Below are positions 24,570-33,860 of a stretch of DNA of 64,000 bases, piece after piece. The position numbers and the translations under genes are program-made. The stretch comes from JAJRZX01 sp964472295 (GTDB lineage Bacteria > Desulfobacterota > GWC2-55-46 > JADFVP01), in NCBI GenBank assembly GCA_964472295.1, contig CAYYJQ010000007.1, positions 5,715-69,714 of the forward strand. Direction: 5' to 3'. Positions within the stretch are counted from its first letter, which is position 1; the number at the start of each line of letters is the position of its first letter. Under the pieces are notes generated by a model, which saw only the letters and a program-made list of their open reading frames with translations, was not told the DNA's origin and did no database searches.

Positions 24570-26852
24570 ATGGACATAAAAAACCTCATTGAAGATATAA
24601 AGGGCAGTCGCGAGTTCAGGGACGTGGTGCACCACGAGGTAATCCCCGCGAGGCACGCACGGCACGCCCCCTGGCCGGAGGGGATTTCGCCGGTTATAAG
24701 GGAGAAACTCTCCAAAAATGGCATAAAAGAGCCCTATCTCCACCAGTCAATGGGCATGGAGGCCCTCCTTGACGGCGCGAATGTAGTCATAATGACGCCC
24801 ACTGCAAGCGGCAAGTCTCTCATATACCAGGCCCCTATTCTGCAGGCCATCCTTGACGACTCCTCTGCAACGGCACTCTACATCTCGCCCCTTAAGGGTC
24901 TGCTCCACGACCAGAAGCGCTCCTTCGATGAACTTAGGGAGGGCGTTATCGCCAATGAAGTTGAGACACGGCCCCTTAAGCGGGTCCGTCCCCTTGGCCT
25001 TGCTGAAATCTATGACGGAGACACCACGGCGTACCGCAAGAAGAAGATACGCGAGGCCCCCCCTGCCCTCATCCTTACAAACCCGGACATGGTCCATCTT
25101 TCCATAAATGCCTATCACGAGCAGTGGGCCGCGTTTCTCTCACGCCTTCGCTACGTGATAATAGACGAGATTCACACATACAGGGGCGTCTTTGGCTCTC
25201 ACGTGGCAAATGTAATGAGGCGGTTCCGGCGGGTTCTTGAACGCCACAACTCTGCCCCCAGGTTCATGGCCTGCACGGCCACCATAGCAAACCCCCTTGA
25301 GCACGCCTCCATGCTCACGGGCCTTGACTTTGAACTCATCCGTGAGAACGGCGCCCCTTCCGGGCGGCGTAACTTCATCTTCATAAATCCCGCTCCCGGG
25401 CAAAGCCCCTATACCCTTGCCACAAGGCTATTTACGCGCTCCATCGCCTCTGGCCACCGCACCATAGCCTTTACGCGCGCCCGCAAGATTACGGAACTAC
25501 TCTACTCATGGGTATCTCAGGGCGCGCCTGAACTCGGCGGCAAAATATCGGCCTACCGCGCGGGTTTTCTCCCTGAAGAACGGCGTGACATAGAAAAAAA
25601 ACTCTTCTCAGGTGACCTTCAGGGCGTTATCTCCACAAGCGCCCTTGAACTTGGCGTGGACATTGGAGGGCTCGATGTATGCGTTCTCGTAGGCTACCCC
25701 GGGAGCGTGAACTCCACCTGGCAGATGGGCGGGAGGGCCGGAAGATCTAATCGCGATTCTCTCATCGTGCTGATTGCCCTTGAGGACGCCCTTGACCAGT
25801 ACTTCATGCGAAGCCCTGGTGATTTTTTCCGAAGCCCTGTAGAGGCCGCTGTCATTGACATGGAGAACCCCGTAATACTAAAGCCCCACCTTCTCTGCTC
25901 GGCCTCGGAGACCTATCTCAAATCAACTGACAGGGTCTATGACGTGCCCGCCTACAAGGGCCTCCTTCAGGAACTTCAGTCCGAGGGAAAGGTCCGGTAC
26001 TGGCAGAAGGGAGACATCTGGTACCCGAGAAAACGGTTTCCACAACGCGAGATCTCCATCAGGGCCACTGGCGCGGTATACCGCATCATAAAAAAGGGCG
26101 GCGCCCTCATAGGGGAGTCGAGTTCCAGGAAGGTCTTCCGCGACCTCCACCCCGGGGCCGTGTACCTTCACAGAGGCGCTGCCTACAGGGTTGTAAGACT
26201 GGACCTTGGGGAGAGGACGGTAACGGTTCTTCCGGCAGATGATGTAAATTACCATACAGTTGCCATAACCAATGAAGAAACCGAGATAATTTCAGTTGAA
26301 GAAAAGAAGAGGCTCAAGGCCCTCCAACTCCTGCATGGCTCCATACGGGTCACCGAAGAGGTGACGGGCTACAGGCGCAAAGAAGTCTATACCGAGAGAA
26401 ACCTTGGAGAGTTTCCACTGGACCTGCCACCCACGGTCTTTACCACAAAGGCCATCTGGATGGAAGTTGACGAGGATATTCTTGAAGAGGTCCAGAAGAA
26501 AGGTTTCAACGCGGGAGGCGCCCTGCACGCCCTTGAGCACGCGGCCATCGCAACGCTTCCACTATATGCCCTCTGCGACCGCATGGACCTTGGCGGCGTA
26601 AGTTACCCCTTTAACGCGGAACTCGGCGCGCCGGCAATATTTATTTATGACGGCCATGAGGGAGGAGTTGGCCTTACAAAGAGGGGCTTTTACTCTGTCC
26701 GCGAGTGGTTCGCGTCCACCCTTAAACTCATGGACGAGTGCGCCTGCGATGTATCCTGCCCGGCCTGCACACAGGATCCCTGGTGCGGTAACGGCAACGA
26801 ACCACTGGATAAACGCGGGGCCATAATGATACTTAAAAGATGGCTTGAGTAA
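24570..26852 (+). CDS. MrfA-type DEAD/DEAH-box helicase with DUF1998 zinc module
   Basis: A 760-residue superfamily 2 DNA helicase. Walker A TPTASGKS (about 72-79), DEIHTYRG (motif II), SALELGVDIGGLDVCVLVGYPG and QMGGRAGR (motif VI) are all intact. A winged-helix-like middle follows, and the C-terminal MZB/DUF1998 region ends with four cysteines in CACDVSCPACTQDPWCG. B. subtilis MrfA, a 3'-5' helicase in mitomycin-lesion repair, has the same layout. Its nuclease partner MrfB is not seen nearby. Confidence 0.88.
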   Translation: MDIKNLIEDIKGSREFRDVVHHEVIPARHARHAPWPEGISPVIREKLSKNGIKEPYLHQSMGMEALLDGANVVIMTPTASGKSLIYQAPILQAILDDSSATALYISPLKGLLHDQKRSFDELREGVIANEVETRPLKRVRPLGLAEIYDGDTTAYRKKKIREAPPALILTNPDMVHLSINAYHEQWAAFLSRLRYVIIDEIHTYRGVFGSHVANVMRRFRRVLERHNSAPRFMACTATIANPLEHASMLTGLDFELIRENGAPSGRRNFIFINPAPGQSPYTLATRLFTRSIASGHRTIAFTRARKITELLYSWVSQGAPELGGKISAYRAGFLPEERRDIEKKLFSGDLQGVISTSALELGVDIGGLDVCVLVGYPGSVNSTWQMGGRAGRSNRDSLIVLIALEDALDQYFMRSPGDFFRSPVEAAVIDMENPVILKPHLLCSASETYLKSTDRVYDVPAYKGLLQELQSEGKVRYWQKGDIWYPRKRFPQREISIRATGAVYRIIKKGGALIGESSSRKVFRDLHPGAVYLHRGAAYRVVRLDLGERTVTVLPADDVNYHTVAITNEETEIISVEEKKRLKALQLLHGSIRVTEEVTGYRRKEVYTERNLGEFPLDLPPTVFTTKAIWMEVDEDILEEVQKKGFNAGGALHALEHAAIATLPLYALCDRMDLGGVSYPFNAELGAPAIFIYDGHEGGVGLTKRGFYSVREWFASTLKLMDECACDVSCPACTQDPWCGNGNEPLDKRGAIMILKRWLE

Positions 26853-27054
26853 AGAAGAAGAAGAAGAAGAAGAAGAAAGGGTTAGCGGGCTTGGCCCGCG
26901 AAAGGACAAGAAAGAACGGAAAAAGAGTTGACTTTGTGGACTTGGCCCGCAAAAAGACAGAAAGATTTCCTTACTTTCTTTTAGAAAAAAGAAAGTAAGA
27001 CAAAGCAAACCAGTACCAGCGGCCTCTGGCCGCTGGGGGTGTAATCAAAAAAAA
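26853..27054. repeat. AAG microsatellite plus repeat cluster
   Basis: Right after the helicase stop there are about eight AAG/AGA trinucleotides (26853-26877). Then come GCGGGC-TTG-GCCCGC (about 26884-26899), a second CTTGGCCCGC half, a minus-orientation short-form element (26966-27012) and CCAGCGGCC-TCT-GGCCGCTGG (about 27016-27037). It lies between convergent genes and may serve as a bidirectional terminator. Confidence 0.65.
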
Positions 27055-27975
27055 TCAGTCTTCTTGCGTGAGTACTACCCTGTTTCTCCCCTCTTCCTTT
27101 GCCCTGTAGAGGGCCTTATCGGCCCTGTCGATAAAGACATCTACCTTCTCCCCATCTTTACGCAGTGCCCCTCCTATACTTACTGTGATCTCGATGCTTG
27201 TGCCCTCGAAAATAAAAGGCTCACCTGCAATGGTCTCCCTCACCCTCTCGAATACCAATTTGGCAGTATCAAGGGAGGTTTTTACGAGAATAAGGAGAAA
27301 TTCTTCTCCGCCGTAACGGCCAAGCACATCATAGGGACGCACGCTTGCGAGGACGCGCCTCACGAACTCCTTTAAGACCTCATCACCAGCGTTATGTCCA
27401 TGAGTGTCGTTTACTTTTTTAAAAAAATCAATATCAAGCATGGCGATGGAGAGAGGATTACCCTCACGTTCAGCCCGGGACATCTCGGCATGTAGTCTCT
27501 CAAGAACAGCCCTTCTGTTGAATATCCCCGTAAGCGCGTCGTGCATCGAGAGTTCACGCAACTTGTTCTTGGCCTCAAGAAGCGCCTGTTGTAGCTCCAC
27601 TATCCTTCGCCCTGCCTTGAGACGGACATTGAGTTCCTGCATATTATATGGTTTTGTCACATAGTCGTCGGCACCGGCGGTCATGCCCTCTACTACGTCC
27701 TCTGCTTCGGAACAACCCGTAAGGAGAATTATGTAGGTATAAAAGTCCTCGCCCTTGGTCTCCTCGGCCTCCCTCACCTTTTTACATATCTCAAGCCCAT
27801 CCATACCAGGCATGAGCCAGTCAAGAATAACGAGATGAGGGGGGTCGGCCCCTGAGAGGGCCTCCATTGCCTCATGCCCGTCAGCCACGGCCTGGACCTC
27901 TAAACCCCACTTCTTGAGATTGGCCTTAAGTATCATGCGGGAGGTCATGTCATCTTCTGCTACAAGTACTTTCAC
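27055..27975 (-). CDS. Response regulator with GGDEF diguanylate cyclase output
   Basis: A 306-residue protein. An N-terminal receiver domain (about 1-125) has acidic pocket VAEDD, phospho-acceptor Asp in LVILDWLMPGMDG and KPY near residue 110. After a linker helix comes a GGDEF domain (about 140-300) with an active RYGGEEF motif, so it should make cyclic di-GMP when phosphorylated. No RxxD I-site is evident just before GGEEF. It starts at GTG (27975). It is 74 bp from the hybrid kinase gene upstream and probably its partner. Confidence 0.93.
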   Translation of the reverse strand: MKVLVAEDDMTSRMILKANLKKWGLEVQAVADGHEAMEALSGADPPHLVILDWLMPGMDGLEICKKVREAEETKGEDFYTYIILLTGCSEAEDVVEGMTAGADDYVTKPYNMQELNVRLKAGRRIVELQQALLEAKNKLRELSMHDALTGIFNRRAVLERLHAEMSRAEREGNPLSIAMLDIDFFKKVNDTHGHNAGDEVLKEFVRRVLASVRPYDVLGRYGGEEFLLILVKTSLDTAKLVFERVRETIAGEPFIFEGTSIEITVSIGGALRKDGEKVDVFIDRADKALYRAKEEGRNRVVLTQED

Positions 27976-28049
27976 GGCAGTGTCCTCTTCTTGAAGATTC
28001 GGATTTGCACCGCGGTCCTGATTCTAATGATTCAGGCTTAATAGCAAAT

Positions 28050-31000
28050 TCAATCTCCCCCAAATTCAGGACCTATAAAGTTCCTGAAATCATCGAGGGC
28101 CCTCTCGAGTTTTTTTATCTCTTCCGCGGCCAGACCGAGGTCTTCGGCTTTGCCCGACTTCTCGACCTTAAAGGCAATATCTCGCATCTTGACGGCCCCA
28201 ACATTGGCTGAGGCTCCCTTTATAGTATGACCTATTCTCCGCACATCTTCGGTATCTTCATTCTCAAGAGCGGTCTTTAGAGAGAATAACTGCCTGGGCA
28301 TATCCTCAATAAAGCCCCTTAGAATATCTCTTGCAAGGTCCTCATCACCCATGAGGCGCTCGAGGAAACCAGACTTATCAAAGACATCACCAGCCTTAGG
28401 CTGAAACAGCGTCTTTGTATCAAACACTGCCCCTGACTCCCTCTTGATGAACTTCTTTATTGCCGCGTCCAGTTCATCGGGGTTAACGGGCTTGGAGATA
28501 TAATCATCCATGCCCGCCTCAAGGCATTTCTCGCGGTCGCCCTTCAGGGCGTTGGCGGTCATGGCGACAACGGGAATATCCACGTTCTTTACCTTGGAGG
28601 CAGGGTTACGTATGGCGCGCGTGGCCTCATAGCCGTCCATCTCGGGCATCTGACAGTCCATGAGAACAAGGTCATAGGGCACTTTCTCGAGGGCACTAAG
28701 GACCTCAAGGCCATTTGCCACGGAATCGGCCCTATAGCCCAGCTTCTCAAGGATCTTAAGAGCCACTTTCTGGTTCACGTCATTATCGTCGGCAACGAGT
28801 ATCCTGACTCTGCGTTTCTTAATCTCCTTGATGGTGTGTCTGGTGATTATGGGCCGTTTAAGAGACTTATCCATGGACACGCCAAGGGTGGTAACGAGGC
28901 AATCATAGAGCCTGGACTGTTTCACAGGCTTGGTAAGGTAGGCGGAAAAGCCAACTGACTCAAGGAGCCTGGCGTCTCCCTTTTTCCCCACAGAAGTCAT
29001 CATCACAAGGAGTGTGTCTTTTATAAGCGCGTCTGACTTCACCTTTCTGCCAAGGGTCTCGCCGTCCATCTCGGGCATCTGCATATCCAAGATGGCAACG
29101 TCATAAGGCTCATTCCTTGTTGCCGCATCGCGGAGCATGGAGAGGGCCGTAGGACCGTCAGGCGCCTCACCGGCGCGGCATGACCATGAACTGAGGATTA
29201 CATGGAGGAGTTTCCTGTTAGTCGCGTTATCATCCACTATGAGGAATCTTTTACCTCTAACATCAGAGGTAGGAAGCTCCTGAGTGATGCTTCCCGATGG
29301 TTGTTTCTCGAACTCAGCCGTAAACCAGAAGGTCGAGCCCTCACCCTCGGAACTCCTTGCATTAATTTTTCCGCCCATTAACGCTACAAGTTGTTTCGAG
29401 ATGGCAAGGCCAAGGCCCGTGCCTCCAAACTTCCGTGTAGTCGAGGCGTCGGCCTGGGTAAAGGGCTCGAATAGTTTGTCTATCTTGTCCGGTGGTATTC
29501 CTGTTCCCGTGTCTTTTACCTCAAATAGTATCTCGGCTGTCTTCTCGTCTTCTCTACCAAGGGTTACGTTTATGACGACTTCGCCTTCACCCGTAAACTT
29601 AATGGCATTACCGGCAAGGTTTATAAGTATCTGGCGTATCCTTCCCGGGTCTCCACGAAGAAGCGAGGGAACATCAGGGGCTATCATGGAGACAAACTCA
29701 AGGCCCTTGGCATGCGCGCGTATGGCAAGAAGGTCGGCCACGTCCTCAATAGTAGTGCGAAGATCAAAATCCAGTATCTCAAGCTCCAGTTTGCCGGCCT
29801 CTATCTTGGAAAAATCAAGTATGGAGTTTATTATGGTAAGGAGGGCGTCGCCGCTCATCCTCACGGTCTCGGCGAATTCGCGTTGCTCGGCCGTAAGGTC
29901 TGTGTCAAGGAGAAGCCCTGTCATGCCTATGACACCGTTCATGGGTGTGCGAATCTCGTGGCTCATATTGGCAAGGAACTCGCTCTTCGCGCGATTGGCC
30001 TCCTCGGCGGCCTGCTCAGCCTTCTTAATCTCTGTAATGTCAGACATAATCAGGCCGACGCCCTCGCCGGCCTTGAAGGCGTTAATAATAAAATGAGTCT
30101 CCTCCTCAAGTGTACTCCGGATAAAGTCTCCCTGATGGTAGGGCTCACCGGTCTTTATTGTCGTCAAAAGACCTGTGGTTATGCCGTAGTTCTCAAACCC
30201 CGGGAAGAGCTTGCCGATATAAACGCCCATGGCCTCGTCCCTGGAGACACCGGCCATCGTCAGCCCGCGTTCATTAATGAGTATGACATTAAGTCCAGGG
30301 TCGAGGATGGCGAACATGTCTGTAGCACTGTTCATGAACCCCTTTAGACGCTCTTCACTCTTGCGGATGATGACCGAGGTCTTTCTCCTTATCTTCATGT
30401 CCTTGATTAAGATAAAAAGGATGTACGCGGTTACGGCAAGTACGACAAGGAGAACCACAAGAGTCAGTATGAAATCACGAGAGGCCTTACCAGAGAGGCC
30501 TTTAGTCATAATAAAAAGTTTTTTGTTAAGATGTATGCTGATTTTATTCAGAAGCTCAATCTTTCTGGAGATGGTATCAAACCATTCGATTCCAGTTATT
30601 CCCTTGAGGTCTCCGCCAGGACCGCCTGTGAGGACAACCTCACGCATACTGGCCAACTTCTGTATGACCGGTCCCTTCACAGTATTATTAAACAAATCTA
30701 CCGTATCCTTGTCGGCGTCATGAAGGAAGAACTCATAGAGGACTTCCTCACGGGCGATTAAACCGGTGAACCGGTCATAAGTCTTGGCATCGAACCTTCT
30801 GGCCGAGAATCCAGCGGCGCCGACGGCGCGCTCTTGTCCAACGTTTTCTTTATAATGAAGGAAGCTCACATAGGTGTTTATTTGCCGGGCTACTGATGTA
30901 TTAGAAGTGTTTTGACCTGCCGTGACAACGACATCGAATATCTCGTTTATGGCATCCGTATAGTAGGCGAACATCTTGTCAAGAGGAATGGCTCTCGCGT

Positions 31001-31400
31001 CCACGCGGCTTCTAATCCTATCGATGGAGCGAATCTGAGATGCGGCATTTCTTATGGATTGCATAATCGCATCATTAATGTGCATTGATTCAATCGGCTT
31101 TATGGCAAGACGTATATTACTTATCGTATTGTCTGTCTTCCGGCGCTGGGAGATTAGCCTTGTCCTGAACTCGTCCTCGCCGCGTGCCATAAAAGAAGTG
31201 GTAAGGCCCCGCTCAACCTGAAGAGAATCTACGACCTTGCTGAATTCATCTATCAATCCCATAAGGACATGGTTTTTTTCCATCTCATGGGAAATGTGCC
31301 ACTGTTGAACGGCGCTATTGATAGAAAACCAGAAGAGTCCGGCAAGGGGCAATATAACGGCTATGATTATCCGTCTGTATATTAGTTTGCTCTCAGGCAT
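28050..31400 (-). CDS. Hybrid histidine kinase with nitrate-sensor-type domain, two receivers and HPt
   Basis: A 1116-residue membrane kinase. It has TM1 (about 9-29), a periplasmic NIT-like sensor (about 40-300, with SLQVERGLTTSFMA typical of PF08376), TM2 (about 308-332) and PAS (about 345-455). HisKA follows with FLANMSHEIRTPMNG, then HATPase (DTGTGIPPDKIDKLFEPF, GTGLGLAISKQL). Receiver 1 has AILDMQMPEMDG, receiver 2 has LVLMDCQMPEMDG, and a C-terminal HPt carries the His in HTIKGASANVG. This BarA-like phosphorelay layout suits handing phosphate to the neighbouring GGDEF regulator. NIT domains sense nitrate or nitrite in characterised cases; the ligand here is inferred only. Confidence 0.92.
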   Translation of the reverse strand: MPESKLIYRRIIIAVILPLAGLFWFSINSAVQQWHISHEMEKNHVLMGLIDEFSKVVDSLQVERGLTTSFMARGEDEFRTRLISQRRKTDNTISNIRLAIKPIESMHINDAIMQSIRNAASQIRSIDRIRSRVDARAIPLDKMFAYYTDAINEIFDVVVTAGQNTSNTSVARQINTYVSFLHYKENVGQERAVGAAGFSARRFDAKTYDRFTGLIAREEVLYEFFLHDADKDTVDLFNNTVKGPVIQKLASMREVVLTGGPGGDLKGITGIEWFDTISRKIELLNKISIHLNKKLFIMTKGLSGKASRDFILTLVVLLVVLAVTAYILFILIKDMKIRRKTSVIIRKSEERLKGFMNSATDMFAILDPGLNVILINERGLTMAGVSRDEAMGVYIGKLFPGFENYGITTGLLTTIKTGEPYHQGDFIRSTLEEETHFIINAFKAGEGVGLIMSDITEIKKAEQAAEEANRAKSEFLANMSHEIRTPMNGVIGMTGLLLDTDLTAEQREFAETVRMSGDALLTIINSILDFSKIEAGKLELEILDFDLRTTIEDVADLLAIRAHAKGLEFVSMIAPDVPSLLRGDPGRIRQILINLAGNAIKFTGEGEVVINVTLGREDEKTAEILFEVKDTGTGIPPDKIDKLFEPFTQADASTTRKFGGTGLGLAISKQLVALMGGKINARSSEGEGSTFWFTAEFEKQPSGSITQELPTSDVRGKRFLIVDDNATNRKLLHVILSSWSCRAGEAPDGPTALSMLRDAATRNEPYDVAILDMQMPEMDGETLGRKVKSDALIKDTLLVMMTSVGKKGDARLLESVGFSAYLTKPVKQSRLYDCLVTTLGVSMDKSLKRPIITRHTIKEIKKRRVRILVADDNDVNQKVALKILEKLGYRADSVANGLEVLSALEKVPYDLVLMDCQMPEMDGYEATRAIRNPASKVKNVDIPVVAMTANALKGDREKCLEAGMDDYISKPVNPDELDAAIKKFIKRESGAVFDTKTLFQPKAGDVFDKSGFLERLMGDEDLARDILRGFIEDMPRQLFSLKTALENEDTEDVRRIGHTIKGASANVGAVKMRDIAFKVEKSGKAEDLGLAAEEIKKLERALDDFRNFIGPEFGGD

Positions 31401-31540
31401 GATAACATCTCAATAGACAAAATGTGTGGAAGCGGGTTTTTTTAACGAATATAGGGAACAGTTTTTTAATAGAGAACGGCTTTTTTTTTGGAGAGACTCA
31501 TTCTCCCAAAAGGGGGTTTTCAGACGTCAATGGACACACT

Positions 31541-31569
31541 ATAATACATTCACCTATTATTGTTGTCAA
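31541..31569 (-). promoter_or_regulatory. Sigma-70-type promoter of the hybrid kinase operon
   Basis: On the minus strand, perfect TTGACA (31564-31569), 17 bp, TATTAT (31541-31546). It would give a leader of about 130 nt before the kinase ATG at 31400. The leader contains a short GGAGA...TCTCC hairpin followed by an A run. It is the best consensus match in the window. Confidence 0.7.
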
Positions 31570-31610
31570 TTTAGTTTTTCGTGATTATTGTTACACATAC
31601 CTTGAGAATG

Positions 31611-31650
31611 GGCAAAAATTAAGAGCCCCCTTTTAATAAAGGGGGCTCTT
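31611..31650 (-). terminator. Rho-independent terminator of leuB
   Basis: A perfect 10 bp inverted repeat AAGAGCCCCC (31621-31630) / GGGGGCTCTT (31641-31650) with a 10-nt loop. On the minus strand it is followed by AATTTTT. It lies just past the leuB stop and closes the leuA-to-leuB run. Confidence 0.88.
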
Positions 31651-31672
31651 AGGCACAAAATATGAAAAAAAA

Positions 31673-32854
31673 TTAATCGAGCGTTTTCTTCTTGAGCCTT
31701 ACGGGCTCATCTTCACCGCTGTACTCGGCCTGAGTCTCTGGCTCTGGCTCTTCGCCGCCTATCTTCCGGAGTTCATCGGCAACAGCGTCTCCCATCTCAG
31801 AGCATGAGACGAGTCTTGTGTCTTTCTTGGTCTCATCATATATGTCGGCAGTACGGAGCCCGGCCTCCAGGACGGCCTCAACGGCCTCTTCAATGGCCGT
31901 TGCAGGTTCTTCCATGTTGAATGAATAGCGCATCATCATGGCCGCGCTGAGTATGGTGGCAAGGGGGTTTGCCTTGTTCTGTCCCGCGATGTCAGGGGCC
32001 GAACCGTGTATGGGCTCGAACATGGAGCGGTTTCTTATGGGGCCCAGCGAGGCAGATGGTATAAGCCCTATGGAGCCAGTGAGCATGGAGGCCTCGTCGG
32101 AGAGTATATCCCCAAAGGTGTTTTCCGTAACAATTACGTCGAACTGCGAGGGGTTACGTACAAGTTGCATGGCGCAGTTATCCACATACATGTGTGAGAG
32201 TTCCACGTCAGGGTATTCCTTGCCCACTTCCGTGACAACGTCTCTCCAGAGTTCCGTAGACTCAAGGACATTGGCCTTGTCCACGCTCACGACCCTCTTG
32301 TCTCTAAGGCGCGCTACCTCAAAGGCCACAACGGCTATCCTCTCTATCTCGGTGGAGGTGTAGGTAAGGGTATTGGTGCCCTTTCGGACGCCGTCGCCAA
32401 GGTCCTCCACGCCTCGCGGCTCGCCGAAGTAGAGCCCTCCCGTGAGTTCGCGCACAACGAGGATGTCCACGCCGCGCACGACCTCTGGCTTCAGCGTTGA
32501 GGCATCAATGAGAGAGTCGTAAATCTTGGCGGGCCTGAGGTTAGCGAATAGGGCCAGTTCCTTTCTGAGTTTAAGGAGCGCCCTCTCGGGCCTTATGGAG
32601 TAATCAAGGCCCTCCCACCTGGGGCCCCCAACGGCGCCGAGGAATATGGCATCGCTCCTGAAGGCTATGTCCAGCGTGTCGTCGGTAAGTGGCACGCCAA
32701 ACTCGTCAATGGAGGCGCCGCCCACGAGGGCCTCCTCCATGGTCCAGACTATATTGAACTTTTTTCCCAGAACTCTCAGTGACTTCAGCGCCTCGTCCAC
32801 GATTTCGGGACCAATGCCGTCGCCCTTGAGCACAGCTATCTTGAACCTCTTCAC
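31673..32854 (-). CDS. leuB: 3-isopropylmalate dehydrogenase
   Basis: A 393-residue NAD-dependent enzyme converting 3-isopropylmalate to 2-oxoisocaproate in leucine synthesis. Landmarks are LKGDGIGPEIV, RELTGGLYFGEPRG, SDEASMLTGSIGLIPSASLG and EPIHGSAPDIAGQNKANP. A C-terminal tail of about 30 residues rich in Glu and Pro (GGEEPEPETQAEYSGEDEP) goes beyond the usual about 360 residues. It starts at GTG with AGGAG 8 bp upstream. Last gene of the leucine run, followed by a terminator. Confidence 0.96.
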   Translation of the reverse strand: MKRFKIAVLKGDGIGPEIVDEALKSLRVLGKKFNIVWTMEEALVGGASIDEFGVPLTDDTLDIAFRSDAIFLGAVGGPRWEGLDYSIRPERALLKLRKELALFANLRPAKIYDSLIDASTLKPEVVRGVDILVVRELTGGLYFGEPRGVEDLGDGVRKGTNTLTYTSTEIERIAVVAFEVARLRDKRVVSVDKANVLESTELWRDVVTEVGKEYPDVELSHMYVDNCAMQLVRNPSQFDVIVTENTFGDILSDEASMLTGSIGLIPSASLGPIRNRSMFEPIHGSAPDIAGQNKANPLATILSAAMMMRYSFNMEEPATAIEEAVEAVLEAGLRTADIYDETKKDTRLVSCSEMGDAVADELRKIGGEEPEPETQAEYSGEDEPVRLKKKTLD

Positions 32855-32914
32855 AATGAGTTCTCCTGAATTACGTTATTTTATTTTCGTGAGTGCCTCC
32901 GAGGTCTCTCTTCC

Positions 32915-33136
32915 TCAGAAGTCATCTCCATCACCTGCTGAGATCTTCTTCAGCGACTCGATAAACATATCAAGTCCGCTAAGCGGGACCACCACGGTGC
33001 TCTTCCTGTCATTGGAGAGTTCGGCTATCTGCATGAACCTTCCCCTGCTGTTCTCGCGAAGGTCCACAAAAAGGGTCTTATTCTCTATGTGAAGTTTATC
33101 GCTTGCTATTATTCTGCTTCTCGTTCCCTCTCTCAT
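32915..33136 (-). CDS. Small PUR-domain (Pur-alpha-like) nucleic-acid-binding protein
   Basis: A 73-residue protein resembling one PUR repeat: a KTLFVDLRENSRGRFMQIAEL strand segment then STVVVPLSGLDMFIESLKKI. PUR repeats form Whirly-like folds that bind single-stranded DNA or RNA, usually as dimers when single. Its ATG overlaps the leuD stop (ATGA) and leuB follows after 60 bp, so it is translated with the leucine genes. Assignment rests on pattern recognition. A regulatory role in the operon is possible but not shown. Confidence 0.65.
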   Translation of the reverse strand: MREGTRSRIIASDKLHIENKTLFVDLRENSRGRFMQIAELSNDRKSTVVVPLSGLDMFIESLKKISAGDGDDF

Positions 33137-33630
33137 TTCATTCCCCTCTTCTTTTTAATTGATTGTAGAAGCCCACCGGAGCCGAGCAGTTCCTGCATAA
33201 AAGGCGGAATTGGCCGGGCCTTAAAGGTCTTCTTCTGCGTGATATTGCGGATTACACCCCTGTCCATATCCACTTCAAGTATATCGCCGTCTTTCGAGGC
33301 GTCGTGGGCTTCAGCGGACTCGAGTATGGGGAGCCCCATGTTAAAGGAATTTCTGAAAAAAATCCTCGCGAAACTCTCGGCTATTACGCAGGCCACGCCA
33401 GAGGCCTTGATGGCAATGGGGGCGTGCTCGCGCGAAGAACCACAACCAAAGTTTTTTCCCGCAAGGATTATATCGCCTTTTTTTACCTTTGAGGCAAAGG
33501 CCGGGTCTTCGTCCTCCATGCAGTGTTTGGCGAGTTCCGCAGGGTCGGATGTGTTAAGATACCTTGCCGGAATTATCCTGTCCGTGTCTATGTCAGAGCC
33601 GTACTTCCAGACCCTTCCCCTGAACTTCAT
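33133..33630 (-). CDS. leuD: 3-isopropylmalate dehydratase small subunit
   Basis: A 165-residue swivelling-domain subunit of isopropylmalate isomerase (archaeal/short type). Landmarks are DTDRIIPARYLN and the substrate-binding loop GKNFGCGSSREHAP. It works with LeuC encoded about 1 kb upstream, interrupted here by a methyltransferase gene. Its stop overlaps the start of the PUR-domain gene. Confidence 0.95.
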   Translation of the reverse strand: MKFRGRVWKYGSDIDTDRIIPARYLNTSDPAELAKHCMEDEDPAFASKVKKGDIILAGKNFGCGSSREHAPIAIKASGVACVIAESFARIFFRNSFNMGLPILESAEAHDASKDGDILEVDMDRGVIRNITQKKTFKARPIPPFMQELLGSGGLLQSIKKKRGMK

Positions 33631-33860
33631 CTTTTGTTCCCCTTTTTTTTAATTTGACAGATTGAGTATATTTTTTTCAATGGGCAGTGCCCACCGATTG
33701 GTTTTCTTTGTCTTACTTTCTTTTTTCCAAAAGAAAGTAAGAATATCTTTTTTCTTCTGGCGGGCAGTGGCCGCCCTATCCTACCCTTCTTTCATCTTCC
33801 TGTCTTCTGGCGGGCAGTGCCCACCCTTCCTCCCTCCCCCTTCTTTCATCTTCTTTAGTA
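33631..33860. repeat. Repeat cluster between methyltransferase and leuD
   Basis: In 230 bp: TGGGCAGTGCCCA palindrome (about 33680-33695); a plus-orientation short-form element (33698-33755) with near-perfect CTTACTTTCTTTT-TTCC-AAAAGAAAGTAAG; and two GGCGGGCAGTG-type palindromes (about 33758 and 33803), each preceded by the same CTTTCATCTTC-like pyrimidine stretch, which suggests a small tandem duplication. Confidence 0.65.

Noticed and set aside
26853..26877. Phase-variable coding repeat
   Set aside because: The AAG run lies after the stop codon, so length change would not switch a reading frame.
31424..31636. 70-codon plus-strand frame between the hybrid kinase and leuB
   Set aside because: It overlaps the kinase promoter and the leuB terminator, lacks an RBS and looks random.
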